A stretch of DNA of 64,000 nucleotides from Chaetoceros tenuissimus. Lineage: Eukaryota; Bacillariophyta; Thalassiosirophyceae; Chaetocerotales; Chaetocerotaceae. The translations under genes and the position numbers were made by a program. The stretch is from contig BLLK01000029.1 of NCBI GenBank assembly GCA_021927905.1, positions 1 to 64,000 on the forward strand, read 5' to 3'. Each line of letters begins with the position of its first letter. The stretch's first letter is position 1. A model generated the notes under the pieces. That model saw nothing but the letters and a program-made list of their open reading frames with translations, did not search any database and was not told the origin of the DNA. This document shows, in pieces, positions 41,075 through 52,505 of the stretch.

Positions 41075-42267
41075 ATGGGGGTTGGCTTTCATGACGATGT
41101 AGATCTTATTCCAGATAAGCGGACAGTCAGTTCGAGGATTGACTCTGAATCCAAAGATAGCTCTCGTAGAGCGAAGATGTTGCAGCAAAGATGTATGGAT
41201 AGTGTGGCTAAAATGAGAGAGACTTTCAAGAATAGCAGGCCAATATTACAACATCGTATCAGTCAGCTCGAAATTGGTGAGACTTTGGGTCGTGGAGGTT
41301 TCGGAGAAGTACACTCACTAAGATCGATATCCTCTGAAGATGGTGAACACGAAACTTTTACGTCAATGGCATTGAAACAAATCAGAGGCAGCCTTTACGG
41401 TGCTCAAAGATTACAAGCTCAAGCAGACTTGGCCAAAGAAGCAGAGTTCTTAAGAGCTCTCTCGACACATCCCAACATTATCACTCTTCATTCGACTGGA
41501 ATCATTGGAAGTCCAGACTTCTTTCTTGTGATGGATAAACTTGAAAAGACTTTTGAGGATATGATCTATAAAGAATGGAAGCCTCTATATGAACAACGAG
41601 ATGTCAATAATAGCGAGATGAAGTTGTCGAAACGCGAAATTAAGAAAGAGAACACGAGAAACCTCATGATTTCACAAATTAAACTCTTGATTGAAGTTTG
41701 CTCTGCTTATTCATTCCTACACGATAACTTGGTTTTGTTCCGTGACGTGAAGCCGGAGAATGTAGGCATCGACTTTGATGGCGTTGCCAAAGTGTTTGAT
41801 TTTGGCCTAGCACGGGAACTGAAAGAAGAGGAACAAGTTTCAAAAGATGAGTATAAGCTCACACCACAAACAGGTAGTAGGGTGTATATGGCGCCTGAAG
41901 TATTTACTTCACAACCTTACGGATTACCCTACGATGTCTACTCGTTTTCAATCATGGTGAGTAATTTGCATGTATTTATCTCATATCAGCTATTTCCTTT
42001 TACTCAAACTGTTCTTGCACAACATAGTTTTGGGAAACGCTGACAATGGAAACACCCTATTCCAATCTTACAAAAGCACAACATGCAAATTTTGCCATGT
42101 TGAACAGTAGAAGGCCACCTATTGACCCCAAATGGCCAAAAAATATTCAGCAATTACTAACTTCTGGGTGGAGTAGAGACCCTTCGAAACGTCCCATTAA
42201 TTTCATGACAACAGACCAGCTAGCCTTCTTTCCCTGTCTCGCACCTGCTTTTGCCGTTTCTGCCTGA
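41075..42267 (+). CDS. Ser/Thr protein kinase, complete copy (copy 2), one intron, ~373 aa
   Basis: Exon 1 is 41075-41956. A 71-bp intron (41957-42027, GTGAGT...CATAG) is followed by exon 2, 42028-42267. Joining them gives SFSIMFWETLTMETPYSNL, the expected helix F-G region. Landmarks are GRGGFGEV (72-79), MALK (K101), an alpha-C Glu near 122, FRDVKPEN (222-229; FRD instead of HRD), DFG (242-244), MAPEV (272-276), YDVYSFS, and RDPSKRP near the end. The ~60-residue N-terminus has no known domain, and there is no signal peptide, so it is probably cytosolic or nuclear. ATG 41075 was preferred because upstream extension would need a non-ATG start. The last ~20 residues after RPINFM look atypical, so the extreme C-terminus may be altered. 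Confidence 0.8.
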
Positions 42268-42711
42268 CCAGTGTTTTGAAAAGATCTCGTAATGGCTTCA
42301 GAAATTATGCATACCAAAGTCTCCGCCTAGATTCATCATCTGAAGAAGTGGAATTTCTTGTACACCACAAGAGGCAGCACCAAGAACATACTTTTTCTGA
42401 CACCACACAGGCGTTGTAATTTTACAGTCACAGAGATAGTCATGAGTGGTCGAAAGTAAATAAAAGTCCCTCTGCAAATATTTTTTCAGAAACTTGTGCT
42501 TTACTGTCTCCATCAATTCCTGAGATTGGAAAGACAGTTGAAGCGAGATGAAGATTTATTAGCAACCTCATCGCACCTACTGGATCTTGAATCCTTAATC
42601 AACTTCACTACCTACACGCTCCCTCGCAACCTTTTGAGCTAGAAACATTCAGACATCTACTTATAAGATTGTGGATTGAAGCAGCACAAACATTTACACT
42701 TTCAAATACAT
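42268..42711. other. Spacer between kinase 2 and copy 9
   Basis: A 72-codon minus-strand frame (42298-42516) contains YLCDCKITTPVWCQKKYVLG followed by AASCGVQEIPLLQMMNLGG. It reads like a gene fragment but I do not recognise it. The remainder is AT-rich, ending in the short 3' flank of copy 9. Confidence 0.4.
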
Positions 42712-45306
42712 TTACTTTATTTCAAAGACCTGCTTCCAATCGATTTGTTTGCATATTTTTATTGCATTCGACTCATTTGTGAAAGTCAAGGGGTGCTTTC
42801 GACTTTGACAAAACTTATGGAAACATGGAACATTCGATCCATCCGGTAGCTTTACATTTGCAGAGTGCTGAAAGGGTAGCTTACTTTGTCCAAGTTTGGT
42901 GACAGTTATGTTTCTTTCGTCCACTATCCATTTCAGTAACATTTCACTGTTGCATCCACGCTTTCCACCTTTTGTCAGATCATCTGGCAGTAGTTTCATG
43001 CAACCCTTGACATCTTTCTTCGATAGTTCTGAATAATAATTTCCAAATACGTCTGCAGTGTCACGTCGCGAAATTAGGATATGGTCATTTATTTCACTTG
43101 GTTGTAGAGGAGGATCCCTTGCATCACATGCAGGGATGAAAATGTCTCCACCTTTAGCTATAAGATTGCGTATGTCAAACTCTTTCAACCAGAGAGAGTC
43201 GTCACGAAGGAACATGACATAATCGTACTTAAAACCTTCTTCTTTTTCCCAATTGGTGGCAGTCTTCCACAAACTCTGTATAGCGAGATGCAACCTCAAA
43301 AGATTCCTATTTGCATTTGCAGTCCTTTGCGATATAGCAGCGTTTCTATTGTCAATGATAGGAAATCTTGAGTCTGGATCTTCGTCTGGGTGTTCTTGTA
43401 GGGCTCTTTCTCTTCTAGCGATAAGCATTGGCTCAGAATCGATATCAACAGATTTCTGCAAATTCACGGCACCTACAGACGAGGCCAGACTGGCAATTTT
43501 GGTTCGTATATATTCCTCTGTGTCAACAAAATCTTCAACAGAAGAAGAAGGTAGTGTGGGATCTGGCTGAAGGCGGTCTGTGTATCCTGAGTCTGATCTG
43601 TAAGCTTCCATTGGAGCAGTGCTTAGTGACACATAATAGTCAACGGATGCTCTTTTTTTCATAGGTTTTATCAAATTTTTCAGAGCAGAATCAAAAATGA
43701 ACCTATTCAAAGTACCCGCTACAATCACAGCAACTCTCAGCTGTGTTGACGTTGTAGTGGTCGTTGGTGTAGTCTCGTTGTCCTTGATCATTTCCTCATC
43801 AATATGCGTGTTGGAACTTGCTATACATCGAGAAAAGCTCCTATAGTACCAATGGCAGCCTCTCTTTGCAATGTGTAACATAGGTCTTTGATTTTCATTA
43901 ATATATATGCGGTCGCGATATTCTTGACCAGAAACTTGCATATGAGGAGAAAGCCTCAACCCTGAGCTTGCTAGTACATGTGGAAATGAAATCTGATCTC
44001 GGTCGGAGAAACAGTGTATTTCACTGAGCCATGAACACCCAAAATCTCCATTAAATTTGCGGCAGGTTGAATTACGCATATCATAAACGACGAAGGCAGT
44101 ATCAACAAGTGGATGCTGATTGTAAAATACCTGACTCGACTGTAGTGCTTCATTACTATGCATTTCCTCGTAGTGTTGACACTGGAGTCGTAGAGTTTCG
44201 AGATCATCAGATACAGTAGGTCTCTTCTCAGCAGAAGCAATAATAGCATCGCAATGAGCTTTAAAACTGACTGTCGAGGAGTCTCCAACAGAAGCTTTAT
44301 CAGGAGGCAATCCCATGTAGCTCGAGCAAACACCATAGCGACCAACGGTACGATTGAAGTGTAGTAAGTAATCGCTTGGTAAACCACGGGGCGAAGGCAT
44401 ATTGCCATGATTCGATTGAAGAAGTTTAGCATCCTGCCAAATCACTCTATCAGCCCAAGGGAAGAGTAGACCAGGATTAAGCTTCAAGATTTTTGTATTC
44501 CGACGGTTGTTCTTGTATGGCATTCTAGATGGGTCAATCACAATGAGCCGCTGGGAACCATCTGCTGATAGAAGGTCTCCCGTATGATCAACATCAGTCA
44601 CAAATTGGAAAAAGCAAGTTCCATGACGTCGAACCACTTTGATACTATGGTCACCAAGAAAATTTGATGATCGCATCCATTGCTCATATTTGCTTCCAAG
44701 AGCAGCTCCGTAAACTACTAATTCTTTGCACTTGCTTGCAAACTTCTTTGCAATATCTTCTTGTAATTCTCTCAAATATTCTGCACCATTTCCGCAAAGC
44801 CCACAAGTGCGCTTATAGGAAGCAGAACTGAAAATAGAGCGATGTGGATCCTTCATACATGTACCATCTAATATCCACGGAACGTTCTTCTCTGGTGAAT
44901 GGCATTGTATTCTCGGTGCCACTCCTACTGCTTGTCTCAAGAGTGTTGGTTTAGATACATTTCGAGACACCATGCTTTTCATATCATGCTCCTTACTCTC
45001 TGTATGATTGCTACTGGAAGAAGAGTAATCATACAAATGTTGCTTTTGAAGCAAGTCGAAATGAGCTTCTCTACTGGAAAATGCTTGCTGTCGCTGATTC
45101 TTCATCGAATATTCTCCTTGTCTGTAGCTTTGATAATGTTGGCATTGACAATCTTTAGGTCTAAGGCGATAGAAATGTTGAGAATAATTGTTGTTAACAA
45201 AAGGAGCAACATTCCCAATAGGATCAATTCAATTTTCTTCATCTTTCGCTTCTTCATCTTGCTTTAGCGTCTTCATATTTGGAATGAATATATGAATTGT
45301 TATCAT
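42712..45306 (-). pseudogene. Family copy 9: nearly full-length but N-terminally frameshifted
   Basis: A 797-codon frame runs from ATG 45105 (MKNQRQQAFSSREAHFD) to the stop, with both catalytic domains intact. The anchor-coding part upstream is present but out of frame. It carries the same 2-bp insertion after the first codons as the chimeric relic at 18606, and a 1-bp loss where other copies have DNMSMKN. Translation from 45105 would give a soluble protein with no membrane anchor. Substitutions not seen elsewhere (TQLRVAV, APMEAYR, FVDTEEY, PFQHSAN) suggest relaxed selection. Its upstream module is type II. Confidence 0.7.
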
Positions 45307-46000
45307 AGATTAGAAGAAGAAGTATAAAATCCTATTCGAGGGAAAAGTTTGATTTGGCGATTACTCGTACGTATTTTTCCTAAGTACGAGTATTGGAAAC
45401 TTCAAGATTTTGGATACTGTACGAGTATTTACGTACGTAGAAACCAATTCATCATCAAGATTTGGATGGAGGGCAGACTGTTGCAGTTTAACGTTTTATC
45501 GGGAGGAGCTCCAGGAAAAAGAAGAAGTTGAATCATCAAAATGGAGAATAGGATCGCCGAATATTTTGTTGAAAAGGATGGTGAACTTTGGAAGTTCCAA
45601 AAATGGAAGGGTTTAGAAATTTCCTTGAGATAAGTCTTCTTAGATCTTTTTAGTCTAATGACCCGAACACTTCAACAAGATTCTAAGTTGGAGAGTTGGA
45701 GGCTTCCAAAGAGAAAGTTCTTTTGAAGACTGTTCTTTTGAAGACTGTTCTTTTGGAGACCGTTCTTTTGAAGACCGATTCTTTTATTAAAAGACACTAA
45801 TATTCAACCTCTCTTCGTCAGACATTTTTAGTCTAATGACCCGAACACTTCAACAGGCTTCTAAGTTGAAGGATTCCAAGAGTTTTTTAAAGACTCGAAC
45901 ACTTCAACCTGTTCCAAGCCTTTCTTTTACCCACATGAGAGAATTTTTTTAAAAGACCCGAACATTTGTTTTTCCTTCTCGGAGAGACTTCTTCAGCTCT
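45307..46000 (-). promoter_or_regulatory. Type II upstream module of copy 9, with repeated motifs
   Basis: Contains GTACGTAAATACTCGTACAG and the GGCGATCCTATTCTCC block (complement). This is the uninterrupted ATT site matching the 17520 insertion. Further out are the 15-bp minisatellite (about 45717-45790) and at least four GACCCGAACACTTCAA-type motifs at 45660-45675, 45838-45853, 45892-45907 and about 45955. Whether the motifs are protein-binding sites is inference. Confidence 0.55.
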
Positions 46001-46375
46001 TTTTCTCTCCACGACTGCTTAGAATCTTAGAATCCCAATCCTTCTTTCCTCCTTTCCCTCCTCTCCCCTTCTCCTGATTGGATCTAGAGAGATTGGATTC
46101 TTCCCCCTACCTCTCCCTGAGATGGGAATGATCAAGATTTAGACCGAATTTCAGAGAATAAGGACACAACAGTAATGAAACATCAACTGTCACGTTCATT
46201 ACGCAAATGCTTACAAACGAAAGAATACATACTTTGCATATTTTGATAATTACTATAATGTCTTTTACTGTCAACTCGTAATATCAACTCCCATCCTTCT
46301 ATTTCAACTTATCGTCATTATAAAACAAAGAGCTTCATAAAAAAATGTTCTCTCTCTGCACCTTATTCCTTCATA

Positions 46376-47353
46376 TTAATTACCCCACCATTGATTGCCA
46401 CCAGGAGATGGCAAAGGCATGCCATCCAGATGGTAACACTCATCATCATGGTAATCAAATTTCTCCAACTTACATCCATCCACATTTACAAACATATTCA
46501 TGACTGCTATAAGGTGGTTGTCCCACTCGTTGTAAATAATCATCGATGAATATCCTCCCCTTGTATGATTGTGCCATTCTCCAAATATGTAATTTATGTT
46601 TTTGCAAAGAATCCCACTCCCTATTAGATCAGGAAAAACTTTAAATTCACTACCTTCAATGTCAACCTTCATAACCACCAAAGGTTTCAACTTCAATGCT
46701 TCCTCTCCACCAAATGTGCGACTTGGAATTTGTCTTTCATCAATGTGTTCTTCTAACCATGTCCGAAGCCTTAGTACTGGAACATTCACTGCAGAAGTAC
46801 TATCCTTGAACCGTGTTGTGCTAAAGCCCCATTCGTTATTTTCTAGATCTTTATCACCTTGGTGGTAAAAAGTAAGATTCCCATCAATGTCACTCACACC
46901 AGCAGCTACAGGAAAATATCGGATTCCATAGGCCTTATATGCCTTTTCAAGATCCTTGTGCCTCTTGATGTGTGCGGGATTTGGTTCAAATGCAAACACG
47001 CAAATATCTCTTGGGTCTCTTGTCTCTGCGTTTCCAAAATGATTATAAAAAATTTCCCTTGTTTTAGGTTTGATACGAGGATACTTCTCTGGTTCATAAA
47101 TGAATCGTCCATGAACGCCAATATTGGCTCCAACATCAAGAAAGACATGATAGCAGCCATCGCCTAGCTTTTTGGTTTGTTGTGAGATAGAACTTTTTGT
47201 GGGTGAGTTTCGAGGAGATTGCTCTAGGCATTCTTTGAACAAGCATATGATCATGATGGATAATGCTGAATAAAGGACAATCGCATATTTCATGCTTATA
47301 GATTTCATGCTTACAGATTTTATGCTTATAGATTTCTTGCTTATAGATTTCAT
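46376..47353 (-). CDS. FkbM-family methyltransferase, type II membrane protein, 325 aa
   Basis: Single open frame. The N-terminal tail is a run of KSISM-type repeats (residues 2-22) followed by a membrane segment (about 23-40). The lumenal domain fits Methyltransf_21/FkbM: VFLDVGANIGVHG (70-82) is the SAM-binding glycine loop, AFEPNP (121-126) has the acidic ribose-binding residue, VAAGVSDIDG and TFYHQG follow, and VMKVDIEGSEF (227-237) is the characteristic motif. O-methylation of a sugar or secreted metabolite is the family expectation; the substrate is unknown. TTGAAGTGTT/TTCGGGTC motifs occur upstream at about 47565-47610. Confidence 0.85.
   Translation of the reverse strand: MKSISKKSISIKSVSMKSISMKYAIVLYSALSIMIICLFKECLEQSPRNSPTKSSISQQTKKLGDGCYHVFLDVGANIGVHGRFIYEPEKYPRIKPKTREIFYNHFGNAETRDPRDICVFAFEPNPAHIKRHKDLEKAYKAYGIRYFPVAAGVSDIDGNLTFYHQGDKDLENNEWGFSTTRFKDSTSAVNVPVLRLRTWLEEHIDERQIPSRTFGGEEALKLKPLVVMKVDIEGSEFKVFPDLIGSGILCKNINYIFGEWHNHTRGGYSSMIIYNEWDNHLIAVMNMFVNVDGCKLEKFDYHDDECYHLDGMPLPSPGGNQWWGN
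47284..47353 (-). repeat. 15-bp coding repeat in the methyltransferase tail
   Basis: Four to five units of a 15-bp repeat (AAATCTATAAGCATG with substitutions) encode K-S-I/V-S-M/I/K in the cytosolic tail. It keeps the reading frame, so copy-number changes would only lengthen the tail. Confidence 0.75.
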
Positions 47354-47616
47354 GGTTATGAGGATTTTCTTTCAGGTATTTTTCTGGAGAGAAGAGAGGT
47401 GGACGTTGTATAAAAACGGTGTGTTAGACCGAAATGTTGAACCTATGAGATTGCACTGGATTTAGTAATAACTGGATTATTCACAAAGATTTTCCGGATT
47501 TTACTTGGGAAAAAGAAAGGGTTGGTGAAACTCCCTTAATCTTAGAACCCTTCAACTTAGAACCCTGTTTAAGTGTTCGGGTCATTATTTTGGTTGAAGT
47601 GTTAGACCGCCGAACT

Positions 47617-48308
47617 ATGTGGAAACCCACACCAACCCCTGAAATGACCGACTTTCTCCGATGGATGTTCTGAATTGTAGTACTACGTGTACGTACATGG
47701 CTAACCCCACTCCCATCTCCTTCTATGTTCTATGCACAACACACCCGAAACAATGCACTGTTCCCATTATTTCTCTAAAAGCCCGCCATTTTCTCTCTCC
47801 ACTCATCACTCATCCATCATCTCATTGAGCCTAGTATTTAAGGATGACTGTGGTTTGCCTTGCCTCTATTATCAGAGAAACTTTCATTTAAATCGTATTC
47901 CTACCTTCAAATTGTTTGCGCTACTAATTTAAAATGACCAGTCACTTTGTCAATAAGCAGCCAGCCAGAAGCTGCAACAGCCAGCACCATCAGTGATAAC
48001 TTCTTTCCCATCTTTCACATAACTGCTTAGGATAAACTGCAAATAGCCAGCTTTTGCACAAAAATATTTCATAAGAGCCGAGAAGATATTTATATACATG
48101 GTTATACTCGGTTCCACAATGTAATGGTGGAATGAAATAAAACAATACAAGGCGTCCTATTTCTTGTGTCATTTTGGTGGATAAATTTTAAAATTATTTT
48201 TATTCATGAATTTTCACCCCCATCTTTTAATATACGAAAATACGTAGGTATGAAAATTAGTCCGGGTCATTTTGCGAGGGGTGTGGGTTTCCACATAGTT
48301 CGTGGCAC
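47617..48308. mobile_element. Possible foldback/MITE-like element with ~45-bp inverted ends
   Basis: CGAACTATGTGGAAACCCAC at 47619 and GTGGGTTTCCACATAGTTCG at 48289 are inverted copies. The similarity continues inwards (CCCCT, then AATGACC...GACT). The interior is AT-rich and non-coding. I found no paralogous empty site or clear target duplication, so it could also be two inverted copies of a dispersed motif. Confidence 0.4.
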
Positions 48309-48655
48309 GGGTGTGGCTCAGCGCATAAGGCTCACCTCATGTATTCTACTGATAGAACGTGGAACGAGAGCTCCCTCATTATTTACTTTTATCTTTTTCA
48401 TCGTTTTCTGAATGAAAACGTATTTTTCAAAATTAAAATTGACATCAAGAATGAGCATAAAAAACTGCCATAGTTCTCATTTTTTCACAATCTGGTTGTG
48501 CTGAGCAGGCACTTTTTTCGTTCCTTTTTTCAACTCCTCACATGGACTGATGTCAAACCCAACGCTACACACACCTTCTTAGAAAAGCAGTGTTTCATAG
48601 ACATAACCACAAACATCTTACATTCGCACTTTTCTATTTTCCTCATTCAAGCAAG
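48309..48655. repeat. Upstream region of kinase copy 3
   Basis: From about 48413 matches 28579-28801, and from 48451 matches 40868-41074 including CATGGACTGATGTC. Probably kinase 5' sequence carried with the cassette. Confidence 0.6.
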
Positions 48656-49558
48656 ATGGGGGTTGGCTTTCATGACGATGTAGATCTTATTCCAGATAAG
48701 CGGACAGTCAGTTCGAGGATTGACTCTGAATCCAAAGATAGCTCTCGTAGAGCGAAGATGTTGCAGCAAAGATGTATGGATAGTGTGGCTAAAATGAGAG
48801 AGACTTTCAAGAACAGCAGACCAATATTACAACATCGTATCAGTCAGCTCGAAATTGGTGAGACTTTGGGTCGTGGAGGTTTCGGAGAAGTGCATTCACT
48901 TAGATCGATATCTTCTGAAGATGGTGAACACGAAACTTTTACGTCAATGGCATTGAAACAAATCAGAGGCAGCCTTTACGGTGCTCAAAGATTACAAGCT
49001 CAAGCAGACTTGGCCAAAGAAGCAGAGTTCTTAAGAGCTCTCTCGACACACCCCAACATTATCACTCTTCATTCAACTGGAATCATTGGAAGTCCAGACT
49101 TCTTTCTTGTGATGGATAAACTTGAAAAGACTTTTGAGGATATGATCTATAAAGAGTGGAAGCCTCTATACGAACAACGGGATGTCAATACTAGCGAGAT
49201 GAAGTTATCGAAACGCGAAATTAAGAAAGAGAACACGAGAAACCTCATGATTTCACAAATTAAACTCTTGATTGAAGTTTGCTCTGCTTATTCATTCCTA
49301 CACGATAACTTGGTTTTGTTCCGTGACGTGAAGCCGGAGAATGTAGGCATCGACTTTGATGGCGTTGCCAAAGTGTTTGATTTTGGCCTAGCACGGGAAC
49401 TGAAAGAAGAGGAACAAGTTTCAAAAGATGAGTATAAGCTCACACCACAAACAGGTAGTAGGGTGTATATGGCGCCTGAAGTATTTACTTCACAACCTTA
49501 CGGATTACCCTACGATGTCTACTCGTTTTCAATCATGAAAAGACTTTTGAGGATATGA
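48656..49558 (+). pseudogene. Truncated Ser/Thr protein kinase, copy 3
   Basis: As kinase copy 1 it ends SFSIMKRLLRI through the same internal-segment duplication (about 49536-49697), but the ATP loop GRGGFGEV is intact. It lacks the C-lobe encoded by exon 2 of the complete copy. Scattered silent differences from copies 1 and 2 occur. Probably non-functional as a kinase. Confidence 0.75.
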
Positions 49559-49697
49559 TCTATAAAGAATGGAAGCCTCTATATGAACAACGAGATGTCA
49601 ATACTAGCGAGATGAAGTTGTCGAAGCGCGAAATTAAGAAAGAGAACACGAGAAACCTCATGATTTCACAAATTAAACTCTTGATTGAAGTTTGCTC

Positions 49698-50244
49698 ATT
49701 CTTTATCAACATAGATTGTAGGTAGGAAGTAAAAGACTTTTGCACAAAACTACTACTAGAGAAGAATTCCAGGGACTAGCAGGCCTGGAATTTTTTATCA
49801 AAATAAAACTGGACAGAGGATTACCATCTCTTCCCGGTTTCATCTATTCACACCACTTTCAAATGAATCCAAACAAGATCAAAGACGTTGCAACCAAAAC
49901 AAAAACAGCTTGACTCTTACTACTTAGATCAGCTAGAGTAGTAACCATGCACGTTCCGATTGATGTATTCTCCCAACAATGATATTCTCGATCCGGTCAG
50001 AAGAACTTAATCTTCATAGCAAGTACAAAATCCTCTTCTTTACTAGTCTAGGAGGCTACCGAAAAGGAACGGGACACTAGTTCTCTTCTCGAGGAGGTTC
50101 TAATAATAACTGGAGAAGTTTATCTAGCAACGACTTTCATGACTCTTATTGGCTATCGATAATAAACATTACAGTACGTACTACTACATAGTCTATATAG
50201 ATTGTGAATTGAAGCAGCACAAACATTTAAACTTTCAAATACAT
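49698..50244. repeat. Inverted B-type flank downstream of family copy 10
   Basis: Near-identical to 29841-30387 (offset ~19857 bp). It is part of a directly repeated cassette of kinase fragment, flank and minus-strand family copy. Confidence 0.8.
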
Positions 50245-52505
50245 TTACTTTATTTCAAAGACCTTTTTCCAATCGATTTGTTTACATATTTTTATTGCAT
50301 TCGACTCATTTGTGAAAGTCAAGGGGTGCTTCCGACTATGACAAAACTTATGGAAACATGGAACATTCGATCCATCCGGTAGCTTTACATTTGCAGAGCG
50401 CTGAAAGGGTATCTGACTTTGTCCAAGTTTGGTGACAGTTATGTTTCTTTCGTCCACTATCCATTTCAGTAACATTTCACTATTGCACCCACGCTTTCCA
50501 CCTTTTGTCAGATCATCTGGCAGTAGTTTCATGCAACCCTTGACATCTCTCTTCGATAGTTCTGAATAGTAATTTCCAAATACGTCTGCAGTGTCACGTC
50601 GCGAAACTAGGATATGGTCATTTATTTCACTTGGTTGTAGAGGAGGATCCCTTGCATCACATGCAGGGATGAAAATGTCTCCACCTTTAGATAGAAGATT
50701 GCGTATGTCAAACTCTTTCAACCAGAGAGAGTCGTCACGAAGGAACATGACATAATCGTATTTAAAACCTTCTTCCTTTTCCCAATTGGTGGCAGTCTTC
50801 CACAAACTCTGTATAGCGAGATGCAACCTCAAAAGATTCCTATTTGCATTTGTAGTCCTTTGCGATATAGCAGCGTTTCTATTGTCAATGATAGGAAATC
50901 TTGAGTCTGGATCTTCGTCTGGGTTCTCTTCTAGGGCTCTTTCTCTTCTAGCGATAAGCATTGGCTCAGAATCGATATCAACAGATTTCTGCAAATTCAC
51001 GGCACCTACAGACGAGGACAGACTGGCAATTTTGGTTCGTATATATTCCTCTATGTCAACAAAATCTTCGACAGAAGAAGAAGGTAGTGTGGGATCTGGC
51101 TGAAGGCGGTCTGTGTATCCTGAGTCTGATCTGTAAGCTTTCATTCGAGCGGTGCTTAGTGACACATAATAGTCAACGGATGCTCTTTTTTTCATAGGTT
51201 TTATCAAATTTTTCAGAGCAGAATCAAAAATGAACCTATTCAAAGTACCCGCTACAATCACAGCAACTCTCGGCTTTGTTGACGTTGTGGTGGTCGTTGG
51301 TGGAGTCTCGTTGTCCTTGATCATTTCCTCATCAATATGTGTGTTGGAACTTGCTACACATCGAGAAAAGCTCCTATAGTACCAATGGCAGCCTCTCTTT
51401 GCAATGTGTAACATAGGTCTTTGCTTTTCATTAATATATATGCGGTCGCGATATTCTTGACCAGTAACTTGCATATGAGGAGAAAGCCTCAACCCTGAGC
51501 TTGCTAGTACATGTGGAAATGAAATCTGATCTCGGTCGGAGAAACAGTGTATTTCACTGAGCCATGAACACCCAAAATCTCCATTAAATTTTCGGCAGGT
51601 TGAATCACGCATATCATAAACGATGAAGGCAGTATCAACAAGTGGATGCCGATTGTAAAATACCTGACTCGACTGTAGTGCTTCATTACTATGCATTTCC
51701 TCGTAGTGTTGACACTGGAGTCGTAGAGTTTCGAGATCATCAGATACAGTAGGTCTCTTCTCGGCAGAAGCAATAATAGCATCGCAATGAGCTTTAAAAC
51801 TGACTGTCGAGGAGTCTCCAACAGAAGCTTTATCAGGAGGCAATCCCATGTAGCTCGAGCAAACACCATAGCGACCAACGGTACGATCGAAGTGTAGTAA
51901 GTAATCGCTTGGTAAACCTTTGGGCGAAGGCATATTGCCATGATTCGATTGAAGAAGTTTAGCATCCTGCCAAATCACTCTATCAGCCCAAGGGAAGAGT
52001 AGACCAGGATTCAGCTTCAAGATTTTTGTATTCCGACGGTTGTTCTTGTATGGCATTCTAGATGGGTCAATCACAATGAGCCGCTGGGAACCATCTGATG
52101 ATAGAAGGTCTCCCGTATGATCGACATCAGTCACAAATTGGAAAAAGCAAGTTCCATGACGTCGAACCACTTTGATACTATGGTCACCAAGAAAATTTGA
52201 TGATCGCATCCATTGCTCATATTTGCTTCCAAGAGCAGCTCCGTAAACTACTAATTCTTTGCACTTGCTTGCAAACTTCTTTGCAATATCTTCTTGTAAT
52301 TCTCTCAAATATTCTGCACCATTTCCGCAAAGCCCACAAGTGCGCTTATAGGAAGCAGAACTGAAAATAGAGCGATGTGGATCCTTCATACATGTACCAT
52401 CTAATATCCAGGGAACGTTCTTCTCTGGTGAATGACATTGTACATTCGTTGCTACTTTTAAGACTTGCCTAGTTTGATTCGGTTTGGATAAGATTTCAGT
52501 TACTT
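50245..52505 (-). pseudogene. Family copy 10: N-terminus replaced by diverged sequence, no anchor
   Basis: The family frame is open from about 52505 to the stop, with the first ATG at 52389 (714 codons, MKDPHRSIF). Identity to the other copies stops at QCHSPEK (about 52440). Upstream the in-frame text SKPNQTRQVLKVATNVQ still resembles the family's SKPTLLRQAVGLAPRIQ, so the join is to a diverged relative rather than random DNA. No start codon or membrane anchor follows before a stop. Its 5' half matches copy 6 (PKGLPSD, FDRTVG, QVFYNRH, RDST) and its 3' half copy 7 (LLSKGG, SKRDVKG). Confidence 0.65.
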
